Source of the DNA: CAYYGL01 sp964471235
GTDB taxonomy: Bacteria; Calditrichota; Calditrichia; RBG-13-44-9; J075
Direction: 5' to 3'
Assembly: GCA_964471235.1 (NCBI GenBank)
Contig: CAYYGL010000083.1
Coordinates: forward strand, 1 to 20,779
Length of the DNA stretch: 20,779 bases
Position numbers and translations under genes: made by a program. Positions 7,123 to 14,556 of this stretch are shown piece by piece (the stretch's first letter is position 1; each line of letters begins with the position of its first letter). Below the pieces are notes generated by a model. That model saw only the letters and a list, made by a program, of their open reading frames with translations. It was not told where the DNA came from and ran no database searches.

Positions 7123-9066
7123 ATGCCAATAGCCGCTTATCAATTTAAATTTTATCATGATGGAGGGTTAGAGAAAGGGGATTGCTGGATCCGGACGCCG
7201 GAGCAAGTGAAATCTCTCAACCCGGAACTTCAAGAATGGCTTTGTTTGCGTTATCAGGATGGATGTGAATTGTTCATTGTCTCGGAGGACCTTCCGGAAC
7301 TGGAAGAATGCTGGCATAAGTATATAGAACCGGTTTTTAGTTCTCCGGTTGAGCTTGTTGAGAAATACATGGCGCTCGGTAGGGATGCGATTTTTCGTTT
7401 TTTGAAAATATCGACCGGGGTTGCCGGCAGTAGTGGGGGCGAACAGCGTCTGGAAATAATGCAAGATGCTTATATTCGGGCTCGGGAGCACAACCATATC
7501 GGACCCATTATACACCGGCTTTTTCAACGAGGCATCTGGTTGTATGAGAAAGCCCGCCAGGAAACCCCTTTTTTTGATTATGCAGTGGAACCGGAAACTG
7601 TGGTACGGGAATTGGTGAAAAAAATCCTGGCACCCGCCCGTCATCCTTTAGTGCATGTAATAGGTACTGCCCCGTTATTGCCTCGCCTCATCGATGAACT
7701 CAAACAAGCTGGCTGCCTCTCCTTCCATTTTTCCGGTAGCGAAGAGGAAATCCATCGCAACGCCATTTCCCGGGAGGAGGGGGCGGTCTTTGCTCTCTCC
7801 GAAAATCCCTCTCAAACGGATGTTTTATTGCTTTTTCCCACAAATCAATCTCATCTGTATGATGATATCATTGAAAAAAGTGTGAAGAAACGGGGTAATT
7901 TTCCTCTGTTGGTGATTGATTTCAATGATGGCAAGGTGAATTTGGCAAAGTGGAAGAAACGGAACAACCTCTTCATCTACACCCACAAAGAAATTGACCA
8001 ATTAATTCAACAAAATCGAAGGGACCAGCAAAAGGTCGGAAAGGGCATTATACGATGGATCCAGGAAGAAGTGGAATCTTTCTACCGCTGGTATCATAGT
8101 GAAGAGCGCTATCAATTTGCCAATATCATCGGTGCCACACCGGAGATGCAGCGCATTTTTGAATTGATTTCCCGGATTGCCCGAAGCAACATAACCGTTC
8201 TAATTGACGGCGAAAGCGGAACCGGAAAAGAGTTGGTTGCCAAAGCTATTCATCAGCTTAGTACCCGGCAAACCCATCCGTTTGTGGTGGTGAATTGCGG
8301 CGCCATCCCGGAGAATTTATTGGAAAGTGAATTGTTCGGGCATGTTCGGGGGGCATTTACCGGAGCAGTTGCCAATAAAACCGGCTTGTTTGAAGTTGCC
8401 AACGGCGGTACGATTTTTTTAGATGAAGTCGGAGAATTACCACCACATTTACAGGTGAAATTGCTGCGATTTCTTCAGGAAGGGGAAATTAAACGGGTGG
8501 GTAGCAATGAGACTCTTCGGGTTGATGTTCGGGTTCTGGCGGCTACAAATAAAAATTTGGAAGAAATGGTGACCAAAGGAGAATTCCGGAGTGATCTCTT
8601 CTATCGCTTGAATGTGATTCAGTTGACTATCCCACCATTACGAAAGCGAAAAAAAGACATTCCCTTATTGGCGGAGCATTTTCTAAAACGGTTTTCTAAA
8701 AAAATTCATAAAGAAGTGGGTTCCTTTACTCCGGAAGCGATGCAGGCATTAAAAAATTACGAATGGCGGGGTAACGTTCGGGAATTGGAAAATGTGATTG
8801 AAAGAGCTGTGGCATTGGCAATCGGTAAAAAAATTACCATTCATGATCTGCCACCGAATATCCAGTCGTCGGAAACGGCATCCACCCCATTGCCCACCCC
8901 TTTTGAGGATGAAAAACTTACCCTTAAAGAGATGGAAAAACGTCATATTTTGAACACCCTGGAATCCTGTGATTGGAATTATGAACAAGCTTGCCGCCAA
9001 CTGGAAATCGGGCGAACCACGTTGTGGAGAAAACTGCGGGAATATAATATCACAGAGCATTCCTGA
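7123..9066 (+). CDS. sigma-54-dependent activator with degenerate glutamyl-tRNA reductase-like sensor
   Basis: 647 residues. The C-terminal half is a standard enhancer-binding protein: Walker A GESGTGKE (363-370), the sigma-54-contacting GAFTGA loop (410-415), Walker B TIFLDEVGE (430-438), and a Fis-type HTH at about 605-643. Residues ~40-325 resemble glutamyl-tRNA reductase (HemA). LRYQDGCELFIVS (42-54) fits the LSTCNRTEIY motif. Residues 89-147 align without gaps to the HemA stretch around E. coli H99 and the GEPQI motif, including GPIIHRLFQRG. PLLVIDFNDG (261-270) plus the helix to EEVESFYRW (315-323) match the end of the NADP domain and the start of the spinal helix. The catalytic Cys is Gln45, the catalytic His is Arg92, and GxGxxG is GTAPLL, so it should be inactive as an enzyme. 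I infer a sensor role. TAATAGG upstream gives a modest ribosome binding site. Confidence 0.9.
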   Translation: MPIAAYQFKFYHDGGLEKGDCWIRTPEQVKSLNPELQEWLCLRYQDGCELFIVSEDLPELEECWHKYIEPVFSSPVELVEKYMALGRDAIFRFLKISTGVAGSSGGEQRLEIMQDAYIRAREHNHIGPIIHRLFQRGIWLYEKARQETPFFDYAVEPETVVRELVKKILAPARHPLVHVIGTAPLLPRLIDELKQAGCLSFHFSGSEEEIHRNAISREEGAVFALSENPSQTDVLLLFPTNQSHLYDDIIEKSVKKRGNFPLLVIDFNDGKVNLAKWKKRNNLFIYTHKEIDQLIQQNRRDQQKVGKGIIRWIQEEVESFYRWYHSEERYQFANIIGATPEMQRIFELISRIARSNITVLIDGESGTGKELVAKAIHQLSTRQTHPFVVVNCGAIPENLLESELFGHVRGAFTGAVANKTGLFEVANGGTIFLDEVGELPPHLQVKLLRFLQEGEIKRVGSNETLRVDVRVLAATNKNLEEMVTKGEFRSDLFYRLNVIQLTIPPLRKRKKDIPLLAEHFLKRFSKKIHKEVGSFTPEAMQALKNYEWRGNVRELENVIERAVALAIGKKITIHDLPPNIQSSETASTPLPTPFEDEKLTLKEMEKRHILNTLESCDWNYEQACRQLEIGRTTLWRKLREYNITEHS

Positions 9067-9593
9067 TGCGTCTATTGGCCAAAGTGATACACCTGAATAA
9101 AGTCGTTAACACACCAAAAAACGTCTCAAGATTGTGCCCTCCCCTCCGATTATTGGTATGGTTTTAACCCGACAACAACACATGGGTATTGTCATCTATC
9201 GGGAAAGATAGAGACAGTGCTTTTTTCCGAATAGCTCCGGGCTATGGAAAATTCCAACGGTAATGAATGCGGATGCTCCGCCATTTAAGCGGAAACTGTA
9301 ACCGGTTAGCCGACTTCACCTTCTCGTTTGTAAACACCTCTTGTTGTCACAGAACGATTCGATTACTCCAAATAACGATGGTATTTGTCCGGGAGAGAAA
9401 ATAATAATTTCCTGTCAGAACGATTGATTCGTTGTAAACTTCTTGGCTAATCCCGGAAAATTTTCGGCGGATATGCCGGTATGGTATTCGATGAACGAGC
9501 GGTTATGAAATTTAATAACCTGATATTTTTTTGAAGTTTGATGTAAAATTTTCATTATGAATTTGTATTAATAAAAGAATATACAAAAAAATA
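9067..9593. other. 527-base intergenic region with predicted RNA structure
   Basis: No convincing protein-coding frame on either strand. The middle part (9190-9304) contains closely packed hairpins and is annotated separately. The last 100 bases before hicB are AT-rich and probably hold its promoter, but no unambiguous -35/-10 pair was found. No intrinsic terminator for the sigma-54 activator is evident just after 9066. Confidence 0.5.
9190..9304 (+). ncRNA. candidate structured RNA or leader with alternative hairpins
   Basis: Hairpin 1: TGTC/GACA plus CTATC/GATAG around a GGGAAA loop (9190-9216). Hairpin 2: TTTTCC plus ATAGC pairing GCTAT plus GGAAAA (9223-9251), 11 bp with a GA bulge. Hairpin 3: AATG plus GCGGA pairing TCCGC plus CATT (9262-9285). 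TCCGC (9277-9281) can pair instead with a second GCGGA (9289-9293), giving a mutually exclusive fold. CGGT (9258-9261) and ACCG (9301-9304) could enclose this. The layout suggests a regulatory leader or small RNA; I could not match it to a known riboswitch class. The strand is inferred from the flanking genes. Confidence 0.4.
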
Positions 9594-9899
9594 GTGATTT
9601 CAAGCATTAATGGAAAGGAGATTATCATTAATAATTATAATGTATTCAGCGATTATATTCGGAGTGCAATGATGAACGCCACCTATCACCAATTAGAAGA
9701 TGGCAGCTACCTGGGAAAAATTCCGGCATGCAAAGGGGTACTGGCTTTTGGTAAATCGCAACGTGCCTGCCGGATATCTCTTCGGTCTACCCTGGAAAGC
9801 TGGATTTTGATTGGGTTAAAATTAGGGCATGCTCTACCTGTCATTCATGGAATTAATTTGAACAAGGACCCCTTTTATGAAGAAACTTATAGCCTGTGA
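9594..9899 (+). CDS. hicB: HicB-family antitoxin
   Basis: The protein matches the short HicB family best known from cyanobacteria: SDYIRSAM (19-26), LEDGSYLGKIPACKGVLAFG (34-53), then ESWILIGLKLGHALPVIHGI (68-87). This is a partial RNase-H-like fold that binds and blocks HicA. No separate C-terminal DNA-binding domain is visible. The start is uncertain. The GTG at 9594 has no ribosome binding site, whereas AAAGGAG at 9614-9620 lies inside the frame, six bases before an ATT at 9627. The family's length fits initiation near 9627, possibly at that rare codon; the ATGs at 9669 and 9672 would cut the conserved DYIRSAM motif. The gene overlaps hicA by 23 bases. Antitoxin-first order is normal for this subfamily. 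Confidence 0.8.
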   Translation: MISSINGKEIIINNYNVFSDYIRSAMMNATYHQLEDGSYLGKIPACKGVLAFGKSQRACRISLRSTLESWILIGLKLGHALPVIHGINLNKDPFYEETYSL

Positions 9900-10092
9900 T
9901 CGCGAACAGCTCATTAACAAACTTAAAGAGCTGAATTTCTATGGTCCCATTTCCATGGCAAACCACCAATTCATGGTTTACCATGGGCATACACTGGCGG
10001 TGCCGGACCAGGAAACCCTGACCGTTTCACAATTCCGGGTGTTTATTAAAGAAGTAGAGTCTATTGTCTCCCAGGAGGAATGGCATTATTAA
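9877..10092 (+). CDS. hicA: HicA-family mRNA interferase toxin
   Basis: 71 residues matching HicA/YcfA toxins, small double-stranded-RNA-binding-fold proteins that cleave mRNA until neutralised by HicB. LINKLKELNFYGP (12-24) is the first helix and loop. ANHQFMVY (28-35) carries the catalytic His (H30), then HTLAVPDQETLTVSQFRVFI and SQEEWHY at the end, all as in the family. The usual Gly-Gly before the His region is Met-Ala here, so activity may differ. AAGGA at 9864-9868, eight bases before the ATG, lies within hicB, and the 23-base overlap implies translational coupling. Confidence 0.82.
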   Translation: MKKLIACDREQLINKLKELNFYGPISMANHQFMVYHGHTLAVPDQETLTVSQFRVFIKEVESIVSQEEWHY

Positions 10093-10121
10093 GGCGTAAA
10101 GTGTAACGGGCAGATGAAGCA

Positions 10122-10301
10122 ATGACTCTTCGTTTGATTCTGAAAACCAGGGAGAGAGCTAAAAAGGGAATTGTTACGTTCCTGTTGCCAGAGAAAAACC
10201 TTCCGGGTATTCGAAAAAGGATCCCGGGGGAATTCCACCGGGATATGTTCTTCCGGAGGTTATCGTCTGGCAATAATTTATTTACCATAATGTTCAATTA
10301 A
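10122..10301 (+). CDS. possible 59-residue basic ORF, doubtful
   Basis: An open frame from ATG 10122 encodes a basic 59-residue peptide (MTLRLILKTRERAKKG at its start) between hicA and the 157-residue gene. Its ribosome binding site is poor (GATGAAG), it matches no family I know, and it contains a strong inverted repeat (ATCCCGG 10221-10227, CCGGGAT 10238-10244) that may be the real feature of this spacer. Listed only for completeness. Confidence 0.15.
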   Translation: MTLRLILKTRERAKKGIVTFLLPEKNLPGIRKRIPGEFHRDMFFRRLSSGNNLFTIMFN

Positions 10302-10318
10302 ACACAGAGGATTGTATC

Positions 10319-10792
10319 ATGGAGCATGAAGTTTTAACCATCGGGCAAGTTGCGCAGCAATTGCTGAATAATTTCGTCAAAGAGAAGCGCCAGGAAGGTC
10401 CGGATTACTGGGTTTTCCAATCGAGTGCCGATTGGCAGCATCGAATTATCGAGGATATTTCGGATAGCCCGATTTTATGTCCGGATATTTATTCAGCCGT
10501 TTTTCGGGTATTGTTGGAGATCTTCGTTGCGGATAATGAGGAGCAGGCAGAAGAATTTCTCTGGGACATCGAACCCGACATCAGCGAGGTGGAATTAACC
10601 AGCTGGCTGAATGCTTCTCCCCGGCATATCCATTACTTGACCATCGCCTTGCGGGAAAACAATGTGAAAGATGGCGGCGATATCTTGCGGAAAGCATATC
10701 GACTGTTTCTGATCGATATTGGTATGAATCTAATAAACAATATCAGTCGATTTCTTTCCCAACAGGTGAAGCTGGAAAAGGTAGTCGTGTAG
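10319..10792 (+). CDS. acidic helical protein of unknown function
   Basis: 157 residues, not recognised. The protein is acidic and mainly helical, with no signal peptide or membrane segment. Notable stretches are IGQVAQQLLNNFVKEKRQEG (8-27) and a Glu/Asp-rich middle (DNEEQAEEFLWDIEPDISEVE, split here as DNEEQAEEFLWD and IEPDISEVE). The start is well supported by AGAGG, eight bases before the ATG. It follows hicBA by 226 bases on the same strand; the gap argues against simple co-transcription. Codon use is like the rest of the GC-balanced region. No clear link to the neighbours can be drawn. Confidence 0.7.
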   Translation: MEHEVLTIGQVAQQLLNNFVKEKRQEGPDYWVFQSSADWQHRIIEDISDSPILCPDIYSAVFRVLLEIFVADNEEQAEEFLWDIEPDISEVELTSWLNASPRHIHYLTIALRENNVKDGGDILRKAYRLFLIDIGMNLINNISRFLSQQVKLEKVVV

Positions 10793-11027
10793 AGATGGGA
10801 TTTCCCGATGTTGCTAATTGTAACATGTGAGCTTTTGAATACGGTTTTTAACGATGAGCATTGAACAGGCGTATGGGGTTTATCAGAATATGGAAAGAAT
10901 CGCGGGGATTATTGTGGATTTAGCTCATTTAAAAATTCTATAAATTGATAGAAGTTTAGGGGAACAAAAGAACCATTTTATAACCAACTACGACAACTAC
11001 TGTTAACTATAGAGTGATGATAATTCG

Positions 11028-11168
11028 AAAAACGGGATTATATGACTTTTGATTAAATAACCGCGCCAATCGTGACTTCACCCACTGTCGGTTGATGGGT
11101 TGTGTCGCGAATATCATCTCACCGGTACGGTTGATTTTTCAGAAGAACATTTAATCCCGTTTTTTTCT
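11028..11168 (+). ncRNA. candidate small RNA closed by a 13-bp stem with T-tract
   Basis: AAAAACGGGATTA (11028-11040) is perfectly complementary to TAATCCCGTTTTT (11152-11164), enclosing 111 bases. The right arm runs into a T-tract (11160-11166), as in a Rho-independent terminator read on the plus strand. Inside, CACCCA (11079-11084) pairs with TGGGTTG (11096-11102) with one bulge. GAC/GTC and CGC/GCG (11062-11064 with 11107-11109) extend this stem outward. A free-standing small RNA with a long terminal stem is one reading; a short palindromic mobile element is the other. No known RNA family recognised. Confidence 0.4.
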
Positions 11169-11334
11169 TTTTCCTTCATTGAACCCACTTTTTTCTCTTT
11201 CAATCTTTAATTTAATTGAAACTTACCGAGAATAAACCTTCGGGCACAGCCTGGAATATTCTGGTAATAAAAAATTACCAAAAGGGTGAGGAGAGCTCTT
11301 TATCATTTCCCATGAGAAAAACAATTCATGCGGG

Positions 11335-11367
11335 AGGTAGCGTTCACACAATCTCAGGTAGCGTTCA
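11335..11367. promoter_or_regulatory. 12-bp direct repeat, possible operator
   Basis: AGGTAGCGTTCA occurs twice without mismatch at 11335-11346 and 11356-11367. The copies start 21 bases apart, i.e. two helical turns, so both would face the same side of the DNA. The second ends 56 bases before the methyltransferase ATG, a usual position for a regulator-binding site. Confidence 0.4.
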
Positions 11368-11423
11368 AATCGGATGTACCCATAAGGGCGGGTAAAAAGT
11401 AGTATCGGATAATTGACTGATTG

Positions 11424-12257
11424 ATGGAAGCTCCGGATATGGGAAGTGTTTTAAAAGATGATTTTCGCAGCAATCTTCACTCGGGAGACCGGCTGGTTGC
11501 CGGAGACCATGATTATCGTGCATACGTCGGTGCACCGGAAAATTATGACCTTTTGAGTGCCGCTCAATTTAATTTGTTAACCCGGTTGGGATTACGGGAA
11601 TACCATCGCGTCCTGGATATCGGCTGCGGTTCGTTGCGGGTTGGAAAGTTACTCATTCCTTATTTATTGCCGCAACATTACTACGGCATAGAGCCCAATG
11701 GCTGGCTTCTGGACGAAGGAATTTCCCGAGAAATTGGTAAGGATTTAATCCGTTTAAAACAGCCCCATTTTAACCACGATAACAATTTTACATTAAGTAT
11801 CTTTGGGGAGCAATTTGACTTTTTGCTTGCCCAATCCATTTTTTCCCACACTTCAATTTCCCAGTTAAAACGCTGTTTGTCGGAAGCCGGCAAGGTGATG
11901 AAGCCGACTTCGGTGTTTCTGGCAACCTATTTACCCGGAGAAACCAATTACCAGGGTACAGAATGGGTTTATCCCCAATGTATCACTTATACCCCGAAAT
12001 TCCTGGAGGAAATTACCGGTCAATTTGGCTTATCGACCATTCACTTGCCCTGGGCACACCCGGGGGATCAACATTGGATAGCGATTACCCATCCCTCCAA
12101 CCTCGAGAGAGTTTCCGGGATGGTCGAGCCGGGCGGGAAAGAAATTTTGGAAGACCGCATCCGCCAACTAAAAAATCGTTTAGCAAAAATCGAATCGTAT
12201 CGATTGGTTCGATTGGGAATTCAACTCCGAAAAGCGGTAAGAAAACTAAAGAAATGA
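11424..12257 (+). CDS. class I SAM-dependent methyltransferase
   Basis: 277 residues from the ATG at 11424; a TTG just before it (11421) is in frame but less likely, and a later ATG at 11439 is also possible because no strong ribosome binding site is visible. VLDIGCGSLRVG (around residues 64-75) is motif I, the SAM-binding glycine loop. YYGIEPN (about 86-92) carries the acidic residue expected to bind the ribose, and FDFLLAQSIFSHT (about 131-143) is the motif IV region. These identify a Rossmann-fold methyltransferase. The C-terminal 50 residues are a basic, probably helical tail (RIRQLKNRLAKIES). Substrate unknown. The next gene is a secreted type IX-sorted protein 196 bases away, with no evident functional link. 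Confidence 0.85.
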   Translation: MEAPDMGSVLKDDFRSNLHSGDRLVAGDHDYRAYVGAPENYDLLSAAQFNLLTRLGLREYHRVLDIGCGSLRVGKLLIPYLLPQHYYGIEPNGWLLDEGISREIGKDLIRLKQPHFNHDNNFTLSIFGEQFDFLLAQSIFSHTSISQLKRCLSEAGKVMKPTSVFLATYLPGETNYQGTEWVYPQCITYTPKFLEEITGQFGLSTIHLPWAHPGDQHWIAITHPSNLERVSGMVEPGGKEILEDRIRQLKNRLAKIESYRLVRLGIQLRKAVRKLKK

Positions 12258-12453
12258 TGAAGAATTTTCATGGTTCCTAAAGGATATGTTTATTAATTCG
12301 ATAACTAACTTTATCAGAATAAATATTCAGGAAACGAGCGGTAATCGATTGTTAAGAAAGGTTTCAAAAGCCATAATCAATAAATGTAAACAGACTTAAT
12401 TTTATGTTAAATAACAGAATAAGAGCTACATATTCTGTAAAGGAGAATTTAGT

Positions 12454-14364
12454 ATGAAGACATTGCAACGAACAATTTACTTTCTGACCCTGTTTATGAT
12501 AACCCCTCTGATGATCTGGGCACAAAAAGGTCCCGGGGGAGTGGGTAACACCCTGGGCACATCCGCATTAAAACTCTGGTTGCGAGCCGATAGCGGTGTG
12601 ACTACCAGCGGTAGTAATGTAACGAACTGGGCTGATCAGTCCGGCAATGGGAATGATGCTTCCCAGGGAACGGCTGCGGATCAACCAACCTTTGTGAGCA
12701 GTTCCATAAACGGGCAGCCGGCTGTGCAATTTGCCAATGACATTCTCGCCGGTACTGATATCCTGGCTTCCGATAATGCCGCTACTTGTTTCGCTGTGGT
12801 TAAACCAAGTTCCTTGAGCAGCGGGTTTAACATTGTGTGGTCGAAATGGGCAGCCGGTGCTCCCAATGCCTTTAAATTTCACTTTGCTGTTCATAATGGT
12901 AAGGTGAGTCTTATTACCAGCCCGGATGGCACCAATTCCAGCGCAGAGACAATCGGTGGTTCTTCGTTAACTACCGGAAATCCTTTTGTGATCGGTTTTG
13001 ATGTGAGCACGACCTCCGGAAAACAGCGGGTATTTTTTAATGGTGTGAGTGCTGCCAGCACCACCACCGGCATCACATCCCTGGCGAATGTTAACCAGGC
13101 ATACTCTGTGGGTGGGAAATTGGGAACCACTACCAGTTCCAATCGCTTTAACGGAGATATTGCTGAAGTTGTGGTTTACAATAGCGCTCTGAACATCGCC
13201 CAGCGAACCCTGGTAGCAAATTACCTGGGTGCCAAATATGGAATTGCCCTGGCAACCGGAGACCGTTACGCCGGCGATGATGCCGCCAAAGGCGATTATG
13301 ATCTGGATGTTGCCGGTATTGGGGAAGAAACGGATGGTAACAGCACCAGCGGTAATTCCGCCGGTTTAATTATTACTGAAAATAATGCTTCCCTGGGACC
13401 GGGGGAATACTTGATTGCCGGGCATAAAACTCCCAATAATGGCGTTACTACCAGTGGGTTGCCCAGCGGTGTGGCAGCTCGATGGCAGCGGGTCTGGTAT
13501 ATTGATAAGACCGGCGCAGTGGATGCCAAATTAACCTTCGATTTTGGAGATGCCGCTGTTGGGGTGTTACCGAGCGGGTCCAGTTATGTGGTGCTCTATA
13601 GCCCCACAGACCCCTTCTCCTTTACAGCAAAGGGGGCAGCGCCAACCGTTTCCGGCGACCAGGTTAGCTTTAACCTGACCAACGGCAACCTGTTGGATGG
13701 CTATTACACCTTAGGTTCCAAAAATATCAATGATAGTCCACTGCCGGTGATGTTGAGTTCTTTTGTCACCTCAACCGAAGATGGAAAAGTAATCCTGCGT
13801 TGGGTGACAGAATCGGAAACCGATAACGATGCCTTTATTCTGGACCGGGGTACGGATGTAAATAATTTTCATCAAATTGCCCAAATTGAAGGTCATGGAA
13901 CCACCAATGAGCGCAATACGTACGCCTACGAGGACCAATTTGTGAGCAATGGAATTACCTACTATTACCGATTGTCAGAACGGGATATCAATGGTAAGGT
14001 AAATCAATTAGCGATCGTCAGCGCCACTCCTAATAGCACGGGCGCCGAATTGGAAAAAAGAGATCCGATTTCTACTCGATTTCAACTATTTGGCAATTAT
14101 CCCAACCCTTTTAATCCGGAAACCACCATTAAGTTTGAGGTGCCGGTGTTAAGCAGTGGCTTGAACAACGTGAACCTGTCTGTTTTTAACAGCCTGGGAC
14201 AATTGGTGAAAACCCTGTATAACGGTCCCCTGGCTGGCGGGGTTTACGAGATGAAATGGGATGGCACCAATGACAATGGTGTGCAGCAACCATCCGGGGT
14301 TTATCTGCTTCATCTCAATAGTGGCCATTTAACCCAGACCCGTAAAATGATTTTAATTCGTTGA
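12454..14364 (+). CDS. secreted LamG-like protein with type IX secretion C-terminal domain
   Basis: 636 residues. A signal peptide spans 1-23 (ending MIWA). Residues ~37-265 form a concanavalin A/LamG-like domain starting LWLRADSGV with WADQSGNGND at 59-68. A second beta-rich domain (~270-425) includes DVAGIGEETDG and GEYLIAGH, as found in type IX substrates. A fibronectin-III-like stretch (~430-525) starts LPVMLSSF. Residues 543-636 are a FlgD-Ig-like type IX sorting domain with YPNPFNPET (549-557) and a basic end (TRKMILIR). The protein should cross the outer membrane and be surface-attached or released; the lectin-like part suggests carbohydrate or protein binding, ligand unknown. The start has a clear AAAGGAG. 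A strong terminator follows. Confidence 0.9.
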   Translation: MKTLQRTIYFLTLFMITPLMIWAQKGPGGVGNTLGTSALKLWLRADSGVTTSGSNVTNWADQSGNGNDASQGTAADQPTFVSSSINGQPAVQFANDILAGTDILASDNAATCFAVVKPSSLSSGFNIVWSKWAAGAPNAFKFHFAVHNGKVSLITSPDGTNSSAETIGGSSLTTGNPFVIGFDVSTTSGKQRVFFNGVSAASTTTGITSLANVNQAYSVGGKLGTTTSSNRFNGDIAEVVVYNSALNIAQRTLVANYLGAKYGIALATGDRYAGDDAAKGDYDLDVAGIGEETDGNSTSGNSAGLIITENNASLGPGEYLIAGHKTPNNGVTTSGLPSGVAARWQRVWYIDKTGAVDAKLTFDFGDAAVGVLPSGSSYVVLYSPTDPFSFTAKGAAPTVSGDQVSFNLTNGNLLDGYYTLGSKNINDSPLPVMLSSFVTSTEDGKVILRWVTESETDNDAFILDRGTDVNNFHQIAQIEGHGTTNERNTYAYEDQFVSNGITYYYRLSERDINGKVNQLAIVSATPNSTGAELEKRDPISTRFQLFGNYPNPFNPETTIKFEVPVLSSGLNNVNLSVFNSLGQLVKTLYNGPLAGGVYEMKWDGTNDNGVQQPSGVYLLHLNSGHLTQTRKMILIR

Positions 14365-14400
14365 TCGCACCGGTCTATTCGCTGAAGCGATTCGCATAGA

Positions 14401-14438
14401 ACAAAAGGAGCAGCCGCCCTGTGGACTGCTCCTTTTGT
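14401..14438. terminator. strong bidirectional Rho-independent terminator
   Basis: ACAAAAGGAGCAG (14401-14413) and CTGCTCCTTTTGT (14426-14438) are perfectly complementary around a 12-base loop. The GGAGCAG core flanked by AAAA and TTTT works as a terminator in both directions. It lies 36 bases after the stop of the LamG/type IX protein and isolates it from the SNF2 gene. Confidence 0.85.
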
Positions 14439-14556
14439 ATTGGCGTTTCTCCCCCCCTCGTAAAATATGAACCTCTCAGATACTTCCGTGTTACTTATTG
14501 GAATCTTCCCAAAATCCACTTGCTTCGATGCGAATTGATTGCTAACCTATGACCAT

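Larger units (their letters stand above)
10793..11423. other. 631-base gene-poor region
   Basis: No convincing coding sequence. It contains the candidate RNA element at 11028-11168 and the 12-bp direct repeat at 11335-11367, annotated separately. A 29-codon frame at 10854-10943 was considered and rejected. Poly-pyrimidine tracts follow at 11160-11210. Confidence 0.5.

Noticed and set aside
6904..7158. 84-residue minus-strand frame rich in Thr/Arg and Ser.
   Set aside because: It is a translation of the palindromic repeat at 6933-7095, not a gene.
9190..9310. Possible cyclic-di-GMP-I (GEMM) riboswitch, because of a GAAA-containing first hairpin and a terminal TTAGCCG.
   Set aside because: The conserved GACGCAAAGCC joining segment is missing (GACAGTGCTTTTTTCC is present instead), and the tetraloop receptor cannot be placed.
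10081..10095. Sigma-54-like promoter TGGCATTATTAAGGC (GG-N10-GC).
   Set aside because: The -12 part is AGGC rather than TTGC, and it overlaps the end of hicA 220 bases before the next gene.
10854..10943. 29-codon frame starting MSIEQAYGVYQ.
   Set aside because: Very short, no ribosome binding site, no known family.
11050..11155. Open frame containing NRANRDFTHCRLMG, possibly a transposase or integrase remnant.
   Set aside because: Too short to assign; it lies inside the candidate structured RNA, which explains the sequence better.
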